64,000 nucleotides of DNA. It comes from Thermoflavifilum sp. GTDB lineage: Bacteria > Bacteroidota > Bacteroidia > Chitinophagales > Chitinophagaceae. The stretch's first letter is position 1. Every line of letters begins with the position of its first letter. Position numbers and translations under genes: made by a program. The notes below the pieces were generated by a model, which saw only the letters and a list, made by a program, of their open reading frames with translations, was not told the origin of the DNA and ran no database searches. Below, piece after piece: positions 1 to 11,155 of the stretch. The stretch is from positions 2,717,123 to 2,781,122 of the forward strand of contig NZ_CP063141.1 of NCBI RefSeq assembly GCF_014961315.1, given 5' to 3'.

Positions 1-204
1 TTCACATGCAAGTATGGCTTAATCATCAGCATAGCATCAAATGATTTTTGATGAACGAAAATAAGATAATCACGCATGAATGGGCAAGGATTTTATCCGG
101 TATATATCCATGTGTTTGATATTACACGTTCCCAGAGAGAAGCCTCTCCATAATATTTTTTACTTTGCATTACCTCGTTCATCTACCGTATTCATTCTGC
201 ATGT
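1..204 (+). promoter_or_regulatory. mgtE upstream region
   Basis: No gene is visible. A TTACTTTG box at 160-167 is one base off the Bacteroidota -7 element TAnnTTTG and would start a short leader before mgtE. No matching -33 TTTG sits at the usual spacing, so the promoter call is weak. I saw no M-box fold. Confidence 0.3.
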
Positions 205-1596
205 ATGGAAACATTAACCGAAATCAAAGATCAGGTGCTGGAGCTGCTTTCGAAAGACGATAAACAACAGCTGCATGTCCTGTTAGATGAAATGAATATC
301 TCTGAAGTAGCCGCTCTGTTGCAGGATATGCCCGATGAAGCTCCCGTGCTATTCCCTCTGCTTTCGTTTAACAGAGGCATACATGTGTTTCGTATTCTGG
401 ATTTTTCGCTGCAGCGCGATATTATACGTGCACTGCCTCCCGCACGCGTTGCTGAATTGTTAAACGAATTACCGCCCGATGATCGTGTGGCCTTTCTGGA
501 AGAACTGCCCCCGAAAGCCGTGAGCGAACTGTTGAAATTGCTTACCGATGAGGAAAGAAAGATCACCCTTTCCTTGATGGGCTATCCGGAAGACAGCGTG
601 GGGCGCATCATGACGCCCGATTATATCGCGGTATATCCCGACTGGACGGTGCAGGAGGTATTACAATATATCAGGCATCACGGGAAAAACAGCGAAACCA
701 TTGATGTGATTTATGTGATTGACGAAGAAGGTCATTTGCTGGAAGACCTGCGTATTCGCGAGTTCCTGCTCGTGGATCCCCAAACCCGCGTGCGTGACCT
801 GATGGATAATCGAGCTACCATTGTGTTGCATACACACGATAAGCAGGAGGATGCCATACAATTGTTTCGGCTGAATAATCGCGTGGCCTTGCCGGTCGTG
901 AATGAACAACAAATCTTACTGGGCATTGTGACGATTGATGATGTGCTCTGGATTGCCGATGAAGCCTATGAAGAAGATATTCAAAAAATTGGCGGTACCG
1001 AAGCCTTCGACGAACCTTATCTGGATGCACCCATCCCTCTGCTGGTACGCAAAAGAGCGGGCTGGCTCGTGGCCTTATTTCTAAGTGAAATGCTCACCGC
1101 TTCGGCCATGCAACATTATCAGGAAACCGGCATCTTTATGCGTTTTGCAGATTTAATCTTGTTCATCCCGCTCATCATGTCAAGCGGCGGCAATAGCGGA
1201 TCACAGGCATCTACCCTCATCATCCGCGCCATGGCCGTAGGTGAGGTGAAGTTGCGCGACTGGTGGCGGGTGATGCGTAGAGAACTGATATCCGGATTTT
1301 CACTGGGTTGTATCTTAGGCGCCATCGGCTTTTTGCGGGTTACCCTCTGGCAAAAAATGCATATTTACAACTACGGTCCTCACTGGATCTGGATGGCCAT
1401 CACCATTTTCTTTTCCTTAATTGGCGTAGTGCTCTGGGGAAGCCTCATCGGTTCGATGTTGCCTATTGTGTTAAAACGACTGGGCTTTGACCCGGCGGCT
1501 TCATCAGCTCCATTCGTAGCTACCCTGGTGGATGTGACGGGTATTGTGATTTATTGCACGGTGGCCGCCCTGGTGCTGGGCTATTCGGTATATTAA
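205..1596 (+). CDS. mgtE: Magnesium transporter MgtE
   Basis: Inner-membrane Mg2+ channel of 463 residues, the usual family length. It has the three expected parts: a cytoplasmic MgtE N domain (about 1-130, with the LPPDDRVAFLEELP stretch near residue 90), a CBS pair (about 135-255) that senses cytoplasmic Mg2+, and a five-helix membrane domain (about 285-460). The membrane part holds the GGNSGSQAST motif near residue 328 and the VATLVDVTG segment near residue 440, whose aspartate lines the ion pore in characterised MgtE. It is a stand-alone gene and its 3' end overlaps the convergent phosphatase-like gene by 4 bp. The frame is intact. Confidence 0.95.
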   Translation: METLTEIKDQVLELLSKDDKQQLHVLLDEMNISEVAALLQDMPDEAPVLFPLLSFNRGIHVFRILDFSLQRDIIRALPPARVAELLNELPPDDRVAFLEELPPKAVSELLKLLTDEERKITLSLMGYPEDSVGRIMTPDYIAVYPDWTVQEVLQYIRHHGKNSETIDVIYVIDEEGHLLEDLRIREFLLVDPQTRVRDLMDNRATIVLHTHDKQEDAIQLFRLNNRVALPVVNEQQILLGIVTIDDVLWIADEAYEEDIQKIGGTEAFDEPYLDAPIPLLVRKRAGWLVALFLSEMLTASAMQHYQETGIFMRFADLILFIPLIMSSGGNSGSQASTLIIRAMAVGEVKLRDWWRVMRRELISGFSLGCILGAIGFLRVTLWQKMHIYNYGPHWIWMAITIFFSLIGVVLWGSLIGSMLPIVLKRLGFDPAASSAPFVATLVDVTGIVIYCTVAALVLGYSVY

Positions 1597-2144
1597 TTAT
1601 CCGATGGAGTTTGATGTGCCGGTAAAGGTGGCCTGCCATACCGTATTCCAGTGGCGCTTACCCGACCATGATCGATGATGATGATGAAACCACGATCAAA
1701 AGCGGTATCTGAAAAGTTAGCCGCTGCTTTACTCACCCCTAAAGCATGGAGTATGCCCGGAATTTCTTCCGGTAAAGCAATCACCAGCAAACGTTTGCCA
1801 TAATCCTGATGTTCAGTCAGGCTATGTACCAACGATGCACCGCTGTCATCCCAGCGAAAATAGGCGGTATCAATATTTTTTGCAGTGCGTAACGAATCGG
1901 CCGTATGTTCACAACGCGCAAACGGATTGAAATAAATGCGCTGCACACCCGAATCCTGCAACCAGCGCATCAAATCTCCCGCACGCAAACGACCATACCA
2001 GGTGAGCGAACCATTGAAAGCCGGATAAGCTTCCGCATGAGGAATCAGATAGATTTTCGTTACACTGTTTTCCGGCGTGCGCTTACACGATGCAAGTATA
2101 GATACCAGCAAATAGAAAAAAATAAGCTTTTTCCGGTTTGCCAT
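1593..2144 (-). CDS. Histidine-phosphatase-like lipoprotein
   Basis: A 183-residue protein beginning with a lipoprotein signal (LLVSILASC, cysteine about residue 20), so probably anchored in an envelope membrane. The rest follows the phosphoglycerate-mutase fold: an N-terminal strand, then LTWYGRLRAGDLMRWL and the short helices that follow. The catalytic RHG motif that should follow the first strand reads PHA (LIPHAEAYP). The histidine is present but the phosphate-binding arginine is not, so phosphatase activity is doubtful. A second DHG-like strand lies near residue 160. Function unknown; the gene stands alone and convergent to mgtE. Confidence 0.65.
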   Translation of the reverse strand: MANRKKLIFFYLLVSILASCKRTPENSVTKIYLIPHAEAYPAFNGSLTWYGRLRAGDLMRWLQDSGVQRIYFNPFARCEHTADSLRTAKNIDTAYFRWDDSGASLVHSLTEHQDYGKRLLVIALPEEIPGILHALGVSKAAANFSDTAFDRGFIIIIDHGRVSATGIRYGRPPLPAHQTPSDN

Positions 2145-2295
2145 ATCGCAATATTAATATTTCGCCGCACAAAGGTTGTATGGCCATATGCAAAGAAACA
2201 TCAAAGCAATCCAATACGGCACATACGGGCGAAACAGGGAAAAAGGAATGAAAAATAAGAATGAAAAAATATATTTGAGCTGAAAACCTTTCGGC

Positions 2296-5271
2296 ATGCT
2301 TGAGGCCTATATCGAACAAGCTTTTATCGACAAACTGCAAGAACTGAAATACGCCTATCGCCCCGACATACGCGACCGCGATGCGTTGGAACAGAAACTT
2401 CCGCCAAAAGTTTGATGCCCTCAACAAAGTACGCCTCACCGACAACGAATTTCAACGCCTGCTCGATGAGTTGACTACCGCCGATGTGTTCGAGGCCTCC
2501 AAACGCTTGCGGCGAGATCAATACCTTTCTGCGCGACGACAGCACGCCCCCTGCACTACCAGTTGGTGAACCTCAAGGACTGGTGTAAAAACGACTTCGA
2601 GGTCATCAATCAACTGCGCATCAATACCCGCAGCAGCCACCGCCGCTACGACGTCATTTTGCTGATCAACGGTCTGCCCCTGGTGCAGGTAGAACTAAAA
2701 ACCCTGGCCGTGTCGCCCCGCAAAGCACTCCGAACAGGTGGTGCGTTACAAATCCGACCCCAGACAATGGCTATACCCGCACCCTGCTCTGCTTCCATGC
2801 AGCTCGTTCGTCGTCAGCAACCGCACCGATACGTTTTATTTTACCAACAACAACGAAGAGCATTTCCGCTTCAATGCCGAAGAGCAGTTCCTGCCCGTGT
2901 ACCGCTGGGCAGGCGAAAAAAGCAATAAAATCACCCATCTCGATGAGTTTGCCCATACCTTTCTGTCCAAATGCACCCTGGCAGAAATGATCAGCCGTTA
3001 TATGGTGCTGGTGGAAGTGGAGAAAAAAATCTTGATGATGCGACCGTATCAGATCTACGCCGTCAAAGCCATCATGGAAAGCGTGCGGCATGGCAGCGGC
3101 AACGGCTTCATTTGGCACACCACCGGCAGCGGCAAGACCCTGACTTCCTTCAAGGCATCTACCCTCATGAAAGACAACCCCGGCATAGACAAATGCCTGT
3201 TTGTGGTGGACCGCAAGGACCTCGACCGCCAAACCCGCGAAGAGTTCAATCGCTTTCCAACCCGGCTGCGTGGAAGAAAAACACCAACTACCGACATGCT
3301 GGTGCGGCGCCTCCTTTCCGGCAACAATGCCGACAAGGTGATTGTGACCACCATTCAAAAACTGGGGCTGGCACTGGACCCTAAAAACGGCTATACCGAA
3401 AAACTGCACAAGCTGAAAGACAAACGCTTCGTCTTCATCTTCGACGAATGCCACCGTTCGCAGTTCGGCGAATATCACCGGGCCATCAAAGAATTTTTTC
3501 CCCGGGCACAGCTCTTTGGCTTCACCGGCACCCCCATCTTCGAAGAAAACGCCACCTACAAAAGAATCGACGGCACCACGGCCTCTTTTGTCACCACCAA
3601 AGATGTGTTTGAAACCCTGTTGCACGCCTACACCATCACCCACGCCATCGACGACCGCAATGTGTTGCGCTTCCATATCGATTACTACAAGCCCGAAACC
3701 CCGTGTCTTTCGACAGCCCCGAGCACAAACAAGCCGTAGTCAAAACCATTCTGCAAAAACACGATGCCGCCACCAACCGCCGCCGTTTCAATGCCCTTTT
3801 TGCCACCGCTTCCATCAACGACGCCATCGAATACTACCACCTGTTTCAGAAAATGCAGGCTGAGAAGCAGGGAGAAGACCCGGACTTCGAACCCCTTCAT
3901 ATTGCCTGCGTATTTACCCCGCCGGCCGAAGGCAACAAAGATATACGCCAGCTACAGGAGGATCTCGAACAAGAAAAGAAGACAACAAAATAGAACCCGG
4001 CAAGAAAAAAGCCGCCCTGCAACAAATCATCGACGACTACAACCGCCGCTTCGGCACCAACTTCACCCTTGCCACCTTCGACCTATATTATCAGGACGTG
4101 CAGCAGCGCATCAAAATGCAGCGATACCCCAACCGCGAAGTGCCCCGCTCGCAAAAACTCGATATCGTCGTTGTGGTGGATATGCTGCTCACCGGCTTCG
4201 ACAGCCAATACCTGAACACCCTTTATGTAGATAAAAACCTCAAATACCACGGCTTGATACAGGCCTTCAGCCGCACCAACCGCGTGCTCAACGACACCAA
4301 AGCCCTACGGCAATATCCCTCGATTTTCGCCAACAGCAACACGAAGTGGACCGCGCCATTGCCCTCTTTGGCGGCGAAACCCCCGAAAAATCCAAACAAG
4401 TGTGGCTGGTGGAACCCGCCCCCGTGGTCATTGAAAAATACGAAGAAGCCGTGGAAAAACTCGAAGAATGGCTGCAGATGCAAGACCTGGTGGCAGAACC
4501 ACAGGCCGTTTACAACCTGCGCGGCGATGAGTCGAGAATAGAGTTTATTAACCGCTTCAAAGAAGTGCAGCGCCTGCGCACCCAACTCGACCAATACACC
4601 GATCTCACCGAAGAACAAAAGCAAAAAATTGAGTCGCTGCTGCCCCGAAGACAAGCTCACCGGAGTTCCGCACTGGCTTATCTGGAAACGGCACGTCAGG
4701 ATCAGAGAAATACAACAAACCGAAGGTGACAACGCCCCGCCCGAAATCCAACAAGTCGACCTCGAACTGGTGCTCTTTGCTTCTGCCCTGATCGATTATG
4801 ACTATATCATGAAACTGATTTCAGAATATACCGGGTACAAAACCAAAAAGTACAAAATCACCCGCGACCAACTCCTCTCTATGCTCAGCAGCAATGCCAA
4901 CCTTATGGACGAGCGCGAAGACCTTGCCGAATACATCAATACTTTGCAGACGGGCGTGCCCCTCACCGAAGAGCGAGATCAGGCAGGGCTACGAAGAGTT
5001 CAAGAAAACAAACGCCTGCAGCAGCCGCAAGGCATTGCCCAACGCCACGGCATACCCTTCGACTTGCTGAAGGATTTTGTGCAAAACACCGTCGATCGCT
5101 TGATTCTCGACAGCCAACGACCTCAGCGACCTTTTTGCCGGGCAGGAGCTGGGCTGGAAAGCACGCAGCCAAAAAGAAACTGCCCTGATGAAAGAACCTC
5201 ATCCCCCTGCTCAAAAAAATGGCCGAAGGCAGAGCAATCAGCGGACTGAAAGCGTATAGAGTTAGGTTAAT
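2296..5271 (+). pseudogene. hsdR: Type I restriction enzyme R subunit HsdR, many frame breaks
   Basis: Motor and nuclease subunit of a type I restriction enzyme, about 990 residues when read across frames, close to EcoR124-type HsdR. Visible in order: N-terminal MLEAYIEQAFIDKLQELKY; the PD-(D/E)XK nuclease motif (RYDVILL then QVELK, about 2650-2700); helicase Walker A HTTGSGKTLTS (about 3118); motif II DECHRSQ (about 3448); motif III GFTGTP; and the later motif TNRVLND. At least fifteen one-base insertions or deletions break the frame, for example AAA for AA near 2395, CCCCC for CCCC near 2550, a lost C near 3702 and a lost A near 3975. Almost no in-frame stop substitutions are seen. First gene of an hsdR-hsdS-nuclease-hsdM set. 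Confidence 0.9.
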
Positions 5272-5398
5272 GATCAATTATCAAATGACAAATGGGCAAT
5301 TAATAATTGATAAAACAAATAGACAGGAAAATAAAATACAATGAAGAAAAAATTCATAATTGACAATCCGGAAATCCGTAATTGAAAAATTGAATAAA

Positions 5399-6593
5399 AT
5401 GAAAATCAAAACCAACAAAACCGCCCTTATCCCCAAACTCCGCTTCCCCGAATTTAAAAATAGTGGGGAGTGGGTAGTGAAAAGGATTGGTGATATTTTG
5501 GAGTATGAACGACCGGATAAGTATATTGTAACAAGTGAAAATTATGTTTCGGAAGGCATTCCTGTTTTAACAGCTAACAAAAGTTTTATTCTTGGTTATA
5601 CAAATGAAATAGATAATATATATGCTAATGTTCCTGTAATACTTTTTGACGATTTTACTACTGATATGAAATATGTGAATTTTCCATTTAAAGTAAAATC
5701 TTCCGCAATAAAGATATTACGTGCTAAAAATTACCATAATTTAAAATTCATTTTGAATTATTGTCACAAGATTAAATTTGATGCAAAGGAACATAAACGT
5801 TATTATATCTCGGTTTTCCAAAATTTAACCATCCCCCTTCCCACCCTTCCTGAGCAACAAAAAATCGCTGATTCCCTAAGCAATTTGGATGAATGGCTCG
5901 CCGCCGAAGAAGAGAAAAACTCACCTTGCTGGAGAGCCTACAAAAAGGCCTGCTGCAAAACCTTTCCCGCCGAAGGCAAAAGCCGTGCCTAGCTCCGCTT
6001 CCCGGAGTTTAAAAACACCGGTGAGTGGGAGGTGAAAAGGTTGGGGGAGGTTTGGTAAAATAGTAACTGGCTTCAACTCCAAGTAAAAAGACCAGGAAAA
6101 CTGGAAAGGAAATTTTGTATGGATAACTGCACAAGACTTTAAAGGGAAATATATTTCTGATTCAAACAGAGAAACTTACTGATAAAAAGGCAAGCTGATT
6201 GGTAGAATTATACCAAAGAACGCTGTTCTCGTTACATGTATTGCTTCAATTGGACTAAATGCTATAAATAAAGTTGAATGCGCTACAAATCAACAGATCA
6301 ATGCAATAATATGCAAGGATAAAATTGCTTATTATGAATTTATATACTACTGCATAGTAAACAGTGAAAATAGGCTTAAAAATTTAGCAGGACATACTGC
6401 TGTACCCATTATTAATAAAAAGTGATTTTGAAAAATTTGCTATCCCCCTTCCAACCCTTCCCGAGCAACAAAAAATCGCCGATTGCCTGTCGGCATGCTG
6501 GATGAGCAGATAGAAGCCCAAAGGCAAAAGATAGAATTACTGCAACAACACAAAAAAGGGTTGCTGCAAAATTTGTTTCCCAGCCAAACATAA
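5399..6593 (+). pseudogene. hsdS: Type I specificity subunit HsdS, broken in second half
   Basis: DNA-recognition subunit of the type I enzyme. Two target-recognition halves are visible. Each begins with a LRFPEF-type segment (about 5440 and 6000) and ends with LPTLPEQQKIAD (about 5838 and 6450), the circular repeat expected of HsdS. I start at the ATG at 5399 (MKIKTNKTALIPKLRF); an upstream non-ATG extension looks non-family. The first half is open to 5992. The second half carries several frame breaks, including one near 6040 and stops near 6180 and 6424, but its end (LLQNLFPSQT) is recognisable. The variable regions are AT-rich, unlike the flanking conserved regions, which is normal for HsdS. 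Confidence 0.85.
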
Positions 6594-6599
6594 ATAAAT

Positions 6600-7685
6600 A
6601 TGTCAACTAGTAAGTCATTTAACAGCATAAGAGAAATAGCTAAGTTTCTTCATAAGTCGGAGAAAAAAAGTCAAATTTTATTTGCTTACAACACTACAGG
6701 TAAAACACGCCTCTCAATAGAGTTTAAAAATTTAGGCAAAAATTATAATACAGATGGTGAAGTAATAAGTAGAGACACATTCTATTTCAATGCTTTTACT
6801 GAAGATTTATTTTACTGGGACAATGACTTGGAAAATGATTTTGAAAGAAAACTTCACTTTAGAATAGAATCAAATTTCTTCAATGCCTTCCATGATTTAT
6901 CAATGGAGGAAAAAATACAAGAATACTTACATAGGTACTGCACTTTTAACTTTATTATTGATTATGAAAATGCAACAATAAGATTTTTCAATGTAGGAAA
7001 TTTGGAAGAATGCATTAAGATCTCGAGAAGTGAAGAACGTTTGTTTATTTGGAGTACATTTTTATCTATTCTAGAATTAGTAATAGATAATTATGATTCA
7101 TATAACTGGGTAAAATATATTTTTATAGATGACCCGGTCTCATCTTTAGATGATAATAATATAATTGCAATTGCTCACGACTTAGCTACAATCATAAAAA
7201 ATACACAAGAGGGAAGAAATTTAAAATTCATTATATCTACTCATCATGCATTGTTTTTTAATGTATTATTTAATAGTTTAAGCAATGCGAATAAATATTT
7301 TTATTACATAAAAGATGACAAATACATTATTGAAAGCATAAATGACTCTCCATTTTTCTATCATATATCAATGATAAGAAAAATAAAAGAAGCTATAGAT
7401 AGAAATGAATTATACACATATCACTTTAACATTTTACGTTCTATTCTTGAAAAAACAGCTAATTTTCATGGTTTTAGGTCATTCTCTGAATGCATAAAAT
7501 TAGATCAAGAAAATGAAGATAGAACACTACATTCTAGAATGATAAACATATTAAGCCATGGAAATTACTCAATATTTGAACCTGTAAGGATGTCAAAAGA
7601 ACATAAACAATACTTTGTACAAATTTTTAGGAACTTCCTTCAAAAATTTACTTTTAATAGTGAAATTTTAAATACCAATAATTAA
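6600..7685 (+). CDS. PrrC-like AAA ATPase / putative anticodon nuclease
   Basis: An intact 361-residue ABC-type ATPase of the PrrC/RloC (AAA_13) kind, encoded within the type I locus, 6 bp after hsdS and 6 bp before hsdM. Near residue 28 a Walker A AYNTTGKT; near residue 178 the Walker B and D-loop stretch FIDDPVSSLDD, typical of PrrC-type ATPases; then IISTHH. The C-terminal third carries FNILRSILEKTANFHGF and later LSHGNYS, an R-x3-E plus His arrangement like the PrrC/RloC nuclease triad. Known PrrC cuts tRNA-Lys when phage inhibits the linked restriction enzyme. By analogy this gene would guard the hsd enzyme; the substrate here is unknown. It is markedly AT-rich and, unlike its neighbours, unbroken. 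A non-nuclease helper ATPase is the alternative. Confidence 0.68.
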   Translation: MSTSKSFNSIREIAKFLHKSEKKSQILFAYNTTGKTRLSIEFKNLGKNYNTDGEVISRDTFYFNAFTEDLFYWDNDLENDFERKLHFRIESNFFNAFHDLSMEEKIQEYLHRYCTFNFIIDYENATIRFFNVGNLEECIKISRSEERLFIWSTFLSILELVIDNYDSYNWVKYIFIDDPVSSLDDNNIIAIAHDLATIIKNTQEGRNLKFIISTHHALFFNVLFNSLSNANKYFYYIKDDKYIIESINDSPFFYHISMIRKIKEAIDRNELYTYHFNILRSILEKTANFHGFRSFSECIKLDQENEDRTLHSRMINILSHGNYSIFEPVRMSKEHKQYFVQIFRNFLQKFTFNSEILNTNN

Positions 7686-7691
7686 TAAAAT

Positions 7692-9331
7692 ATGACCCAA
7701 CAAGAACAACAGCAGCTACTGGGCAAGACCCTGTGGAAGATAGCCGATGAGTTGCGCGGCTCGATGAATGCCGACGACTTCCGCGATTATATGCTTTCGT
7801 TCCTCTTTTTGCGTTACCTCAGCGACAACTACGAGCAGGCAGCCCTGCGGGAGCTGGGCAAAGATTGCCCCACGCTGCCCGAAGGCGACCGCCGTTCGCC
7901 CCTGGCCGTGTGGTACGAACAAAACCCCGGTGACATTGAGGACTTCGAAGCCCACATGCGCCGCAAAGTGCACTATGTTATCAAACCCGAATACCTGTGG
8001 AGCAACATTGCCGAGATGGCGCGTACCCAACACCCCGACCTGCTGCAAACCCTCGAAAAAGGATTTAAATTCATTGAAGAAGAATCGTTTGAAAGCACTT
8101 TCCGCGGGCTGTTTTCCGAAATCAACCTGTCCAGCGAAAAGCTGGGCAAAACCTACGACGCCCGTAACAAAAAGCTCTGCAACATCATCCAAAAAATTCA
8201 TGAAGGCATCAGCCAATTTTCCACCGATGCCGACATGCTGGGCGATGCCTACGAGTACCTCATCGGCCAGTTTGCAGCCGGCTCGGGCAAAAAAGCCGGC
8301 GAGTTTTACACCCCGCAGCGCGTGTCCGACATCCTGTCGGAAATCGTGATTCTCGACAGCCAGGATCCTGCCCGCGGCAAGAAAAACAAACTCGAAAGCG
8401 TCTATGACTTTGCCTGCGGCTCGGGCTCGTTGCTCTTGAACGTACGCAAAAAGATAACAGAAGCCGGCGGCACCATCGGCAAAATCTACGGGCGGGAAAA
8501 AACATCACCACCTACAACCTGGCCCGCATGAACATGCTGCTGCACGGCGTGAAAGACACCGAATTTGAAATCTTCCACGGCGACAGCCTCACCAACGATT
8601 GGCCACTCTTGCGCGACGCCGGTCCCGGAAACAAGCTCACCTTCGACGCCATAGTAGCGCAATCCGCCTTTCAGCCTGAAATGGAACCCCACCAGAAGCC
8701 ATGGGCGAAGACCCCCGCTTCAAAAACTACGGCCTGGCACTCAAGTCGGCCGCCGATTTCCGCTTTCCTGCTGCACGGCTTCCACTACCTCAGCGAAGAA
8801 AGGCACCATGGCCATCATCCTGCCCCATGGCGTTTTGTTCCGTGGCAATGCCGAAAAACAAATACGCACCAAGCTGCTCAACGACGGACATATCGACACC
8901 GTCATCGGCCTGCCTGCCAACCTGTTCTACTCAACCGGCATTCCGGTGTGCATCATCGTCTTGAAGAAATGCAAAAAATTCGACGATGTGCTCTTCATCA
9001 ACGCCTCGGAGCTCTACGAAAAGGCAAGCGGCAAAAGCACCCTGCTGCCCGGAACACATACGCAAGATAGTGGACACCTACCGCTGAGCGCAAAGAAGAA
9101 GAACGCTTTTTCGCGGCGTGTATCCATGGAAGAAATCGAAGAAAACGACTACAACCTCTCAACATCACACGTTATGTGAGCACCGCCGTTGAAGAAGAAC
9201 CAGTTGACCTGCAGGAAGTAAACAAAAAACTCATTGAGTTAGATAAACAAATAGCCAAAGCCCGAGAGACACATAGTAGTAATCAGTTTTTAAAGGAATT
9301 GGGCTTACCGCCGATTTACAAAGGGAGGTGA
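7692..9331 (+). pseudogene. hsdM: Type I methyltransferase subunit HsdM, frame-broken
   Basis: Adenine-N6 methylase subunit that pairs with HsdS. The first 270 residues are in one frame: the HsdM N domain (LGKTLWKIADELRGSM), GKKAGEFYTPQRVSDIL, and the SAM motif FACGSGSLLLNV near residue 240. The frame slips near 8500. The catalytic NPPF is recoverable at about 8665 once one extra G is ignored. Further slips occur near 8690, 8750, 8805 and 9030. The C-terminus is the usual HsdM tail ending ELGLPPI. All breaks are one-base changes and the residues between them are family-typical, so this is recent decay or sequencing error, not an old pseudogene. Confidence 0.88.
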
Positions 9332-9799
9332 TACACACAAATTGGCAAGCACATTTCCAAAGCCACATATCATCTTGATATGCCCAGAGTGAAGTATGCC
9401 ATACTTGCGACATTCCTCACCTGAAAATAATTCTGTTGCTATTCAAAATTAGAAAGGGTGAAAAAATATTGTAAAAAGAGGGTATATTGTGTATATTTGA
9501 GGCGTTGAGGGCAAGCGTTAGAAAGACAACCACACAACAAACGGACACGAACTTAGAAACGAGAGAAAAGAAGTAAGCCATTTTGACAGGTGAAAACAGA
9601 CACTCAAAAACGATGCAGCTAACGGGCAGCGATTAAGCCGGCACTCAGCTACCGACCCAATATACTTTATCTTTTTCTCACCGCACGCTTTGTTTTTAAT
9701 TCAATTTTATTGCCACCCACAGACAACCCTTCGACAGAGCACATGAATAAAACAATTAAAATTTAAAGAATTTTGACAAGATGATATTTTAAAACAAGA
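9332..9799. other. Intergenic spacer before SPARTA
   Basis: No coding sequence is visible. The spacer contains an inverted pair CGTTAG (9516-9521) and CTAACG (9619-9624) about 100 bp apart, of the kind seen at cassette recombination sites, and an AT-rich stretch near 9660-9680 that could be the SPARTA promoter. Neither is proven. Confidence 0.35.
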
Positions 9800-11155
9800 A
9801 TGAGAAACAAAATCTTCATAAGCCATGCCGCACCTGATGACAACGATTTTACAAAATGGTTGGCATTAAAGCTCCATTGGCTGGGTTATAGCAAGTATGG
9901 TGTGATGTTCTGTTCTTGGATAAAGGAGCTGATTTTGGAAGAGCAATGAGATAAGGAAATCCGTGAAGGGCAGATTAAGTTCTTGCTGGCAACTTCAGAA
10001 ATAGCTATTAAGCGAGATGGTGTGCTAAAAGAAATTGCCGTTGCGGAAAAAGTGAAAAAGCAACTGAAGGATGATAATTTCCATCATTCCTTAATCATTG
10101 ACGAAAATCTTTCTTATGACGATTTGCCGCCCGAAATTATTCGCCTTAATGCGGTAGACTTCAAAAAGTCTTGGGCTGTAGGTTTGCAAGATTTATTGAA
10201 AGCACTTGATGACCAAAAAGTAGAAAAGAACAGTCCAGACCCCGACAAGAGCAATGCCTTGTATCAACAGATTTTTCTGCACAATAAAGGAATAATTGAA
10301 CGAGAAGAAATTTATGATTCCAATTGGTTCAGCATTTTATCATTTCCCAAAGAATTGCGGTTTCATGATTATGAAAAGTTGATGCCAAAAGGATTTGATG
10401 TCCGTGAGCTTACTTATCCTGCCGTTCGCTACAAAAACTATCTCTGCACGTTTGCTTGGGAATATGATTTCATGCATCAGTTACCAAAAACAGAAACATA
10501 CAACAGCAGCCAAACAATTAGAATACCAACTGAAGAAATACTATCGGGCAAATACGATTCGCCATTCATTGGCAACTTTGAATGTCAGCGGTTGATTGTT
10601 CAACTATTGAATAAGGCGTTTGAATTGAGAATGAAAGAGAAAGGAGTGCGGGAATATCCTATGTCAAACAAAATGGGTTATTGGTTTGAAAAGGGAAAGC
10701 TGGAGAAGGATAAGTTCAATAAAGTGCTGTTGGTTGGTAAGCAAAAAGATAAACATTGGCACTTCGGTATATCAGCAGCTGGTAAACTCTATCCGTTTCC
10801 TGTGTTGATGATTTCGTCACATATCTTTTTCACCAAAGATGAGTAAAGAACTCATTGAAAGCAAAAATACAACATGCAGCACGAAGAAGACAGGGTAAAA
10901 ATTGGTGGAATGACGATTGGCGAAATAAACTACTTGCCTTCGTAAAATACTTGTCAGATGATGAAAACAGTTTTTATTTGGAAGTAGGGAGTGAAGAGAA
11001 AATTATATATCTCAAACGAACCTGTTCAGTTTGTGGGAAAAGTGAGCTACAATATGCCTGAGAAAAATAACCTGAAAGATGAAGCGGAAATTTCAGATTT
11101 AAATGATTTGAATGAATTTGATGGAGAAATTTTTGAAGAAACCGACTCTGAATGA
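9800..11155 (+). pseudogene. TIR-APAZ effector subunit of a SPARTA system, frame-broken
   Basis: Effector half of a short prokaryotic Argonaute system: the TIR domain hydrolyses NAD(P) once the partner Argonaute binds target DNA. Read across frames the protein is about 450 residues. The N-terminus is a TIR fold: MRNKIFISHA, then WCDVLFLDKGADFW, then an EKEIREG-like helix that should carry the catalytic glutamate (about 9895-9970, where two or three indels and a stop fall). From 9983 to 10846 the frame is open through the APAZ region, with FAWEYDFMHQLPKTETYN, QLLNKAFELRMKEKG and HFGISAAGKLYPFPVLM. It slips near 10845 and 10860, and again near 11010. Its TGA overlaps the Argonaute ATG (ATGA at 11152-11155), so the two are translationally coupled. 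The sequence resembles my memory of the Crenotalea protein. Confidence 0.85.

Noticed and set aside
2771..3676. Long minus-strand frame opposite hsdR
   Set aside because: It mirrors the hsdR coding strand, has no family features and arises from codon bias of the real gene.
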